In this document: positions 23,129 through 23,354 of the stretch, piece after piece
How the letters are laid out: each line of letters opens with the position of its first letter
How positions within the stretch are numbered: position 1 is the first letter of the stretch
Assembly: GCA_018714545.1 (NCBI GenBank)
Contig: DVNG01000052.1
Span: 1-23,354, forward strand
Source: Limousia pullorum
GTDB taxonomy: Bacteria > Bacillota > Clostridia > Oscillospirales > Acutalibacteraceae
DNA length: 23,354 nucleotides
Direction: 5' to 3'
Program-made: the position numbers and the translations under genes
The notes under the pieces: model-generated
Databases searched by the model: none
Told to the model about the DNA's origin: nothing
What the model saw: the letters and a program-made list of their open reading frames with translations, nothing else

Positions 23129-23354
23129 TTGAAGATAAATACAAATACAGATAAACCCATATTCATACAGATTGCAGAACAGCTGGAGGACTCAATATTT
23201 ACAGGAATTTTTCCTGAGGAAACAAAAATCCCCTCCACCAACGAAATCTCCGCTCTGCTGAACATAAATCCCCACACGGTTTTAAAGGGAATGAATATGC
23301 TGGTTGACGAAGAAATTATTTACAAAAAGCGAGGTCTGGGTATGTACGTAAAGG
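23129..23354 (+). CDS. GntR-family transcriptional regulator, YtrA subfamily (C-terminus off window)
   Basis: The first 75 or so residues are visible. The start KINTNTDKPIFIQIAEQLEDSIFTG, then a winged helix-turn-helix (PSTNEISALLNINPHTVLKGMNMLVDE) and the wing (IYKKRGLGMYVK) identify GntR. The short N-terminus is typical of the YtrA subfamily, which has a small C-terminal helix pair instead of an effector domain and usually controls ABC transporter genes placed downstream. TTG 23129 is preferred: AAGGAG (23115-23120) lies 8 nt before it but only 2 nt before the in-frame ATG at 23123. Transporter genes may follow beyond the window. Confidence 0.9.
   Translation, partial: MKINTNTDKPIFIQIAEQLEDSIFTGIFPEETKIPSTNEISALLNINPHTVLKGMNMLVDEEIIYKKRGLGMYVK

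Overview
The window looks like chromosome of an anaerobic, low-to-mid GC Clostridium-type Firmicute, plausibly a Ruminococcaceae/Lachnospiraceae gut bacterium. The signs are a bifunctional AdhE behind an exact Rex operator, ThyX instead of ThyA, strong GGAGG ribosome sites, consensus sigma-A promoters, and gene neighbourhoods such as mltG next to a U32 protein. Assignment below class is inference. No rRNA, tRNA, CRISPR array or insertion sequence was seen.

Layout. (1) 1-4651, minus: a four-gene unit from a sigma-A promoter at 4623-4651: ArsC/Spx-like protein, exonuclease III, ABC ATPase, then a very long coiled-coil FtsX-type permease that runs off the left edge. (2) 4728-12898, minus: one nine-gene operon with a visible promoter (12870-12898) and terminator (4728-4770). 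The order is thyX, tmk, DUF2156 protein, GNAT acetyltransferase, DJ-1 protein, 5-formyl-THF cyclo-ligase, mltG, U32 protein and maltose-type O-acetyltransferase. It mixes thymidylate/folate metabolism with cell-wall and rRNA/tRNA-modification type genes, and several genes overlap. (3) 12899-13321: gene-free DNA with several perfect inverted repeats, probably a dispersed intergenic repeat. (4) 13322-17171, minus: adhE under Rex control, then an APH-fold kinase and a small thioredoxin-fold [2Fe-2S] protein, closed by a strong terminator. (5) 17421-17855, minus: a cold-shock protein gene with its own promoter, terminator and a 134-nt leader that folds into a 21-bp hairpin. (6) 17948-18836, minus: a PflA-like radical SAM protein, divergent from (7) 18885-20016, plus: a lipoprotein with a tandemly duplicated domain, with a perfect-consensus promoter and its own terminator. 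(8) 20050-22481, plus: a metal-resistance operon of an SmtB-type repressor with its operator and a Zn/Cd/Pb P1B-ATPase with a His/Cys-rich tail. (9) 22485-22907, minus: a four-helix CmpB-type membrane protein converging on the ATPase gene with a 3-nt gap. (10) 23048-end, plus: the start of a GntR/YtrA-family regulator behind a promoter and a 12-bp perfect inverted repeat.

Most genes are recognisable housekeeping or stress genes. I see no clearly novel multi-gene system. The least explained items are the adhE-kinase-[2Fe-2S] cassette, the structured cold-shock leader, the inverted-repeat island at 12.9-13.3 kb, the low-complexity cytoplasmic arm of MltG, and two palindromes in front of the DUF2156 gene.
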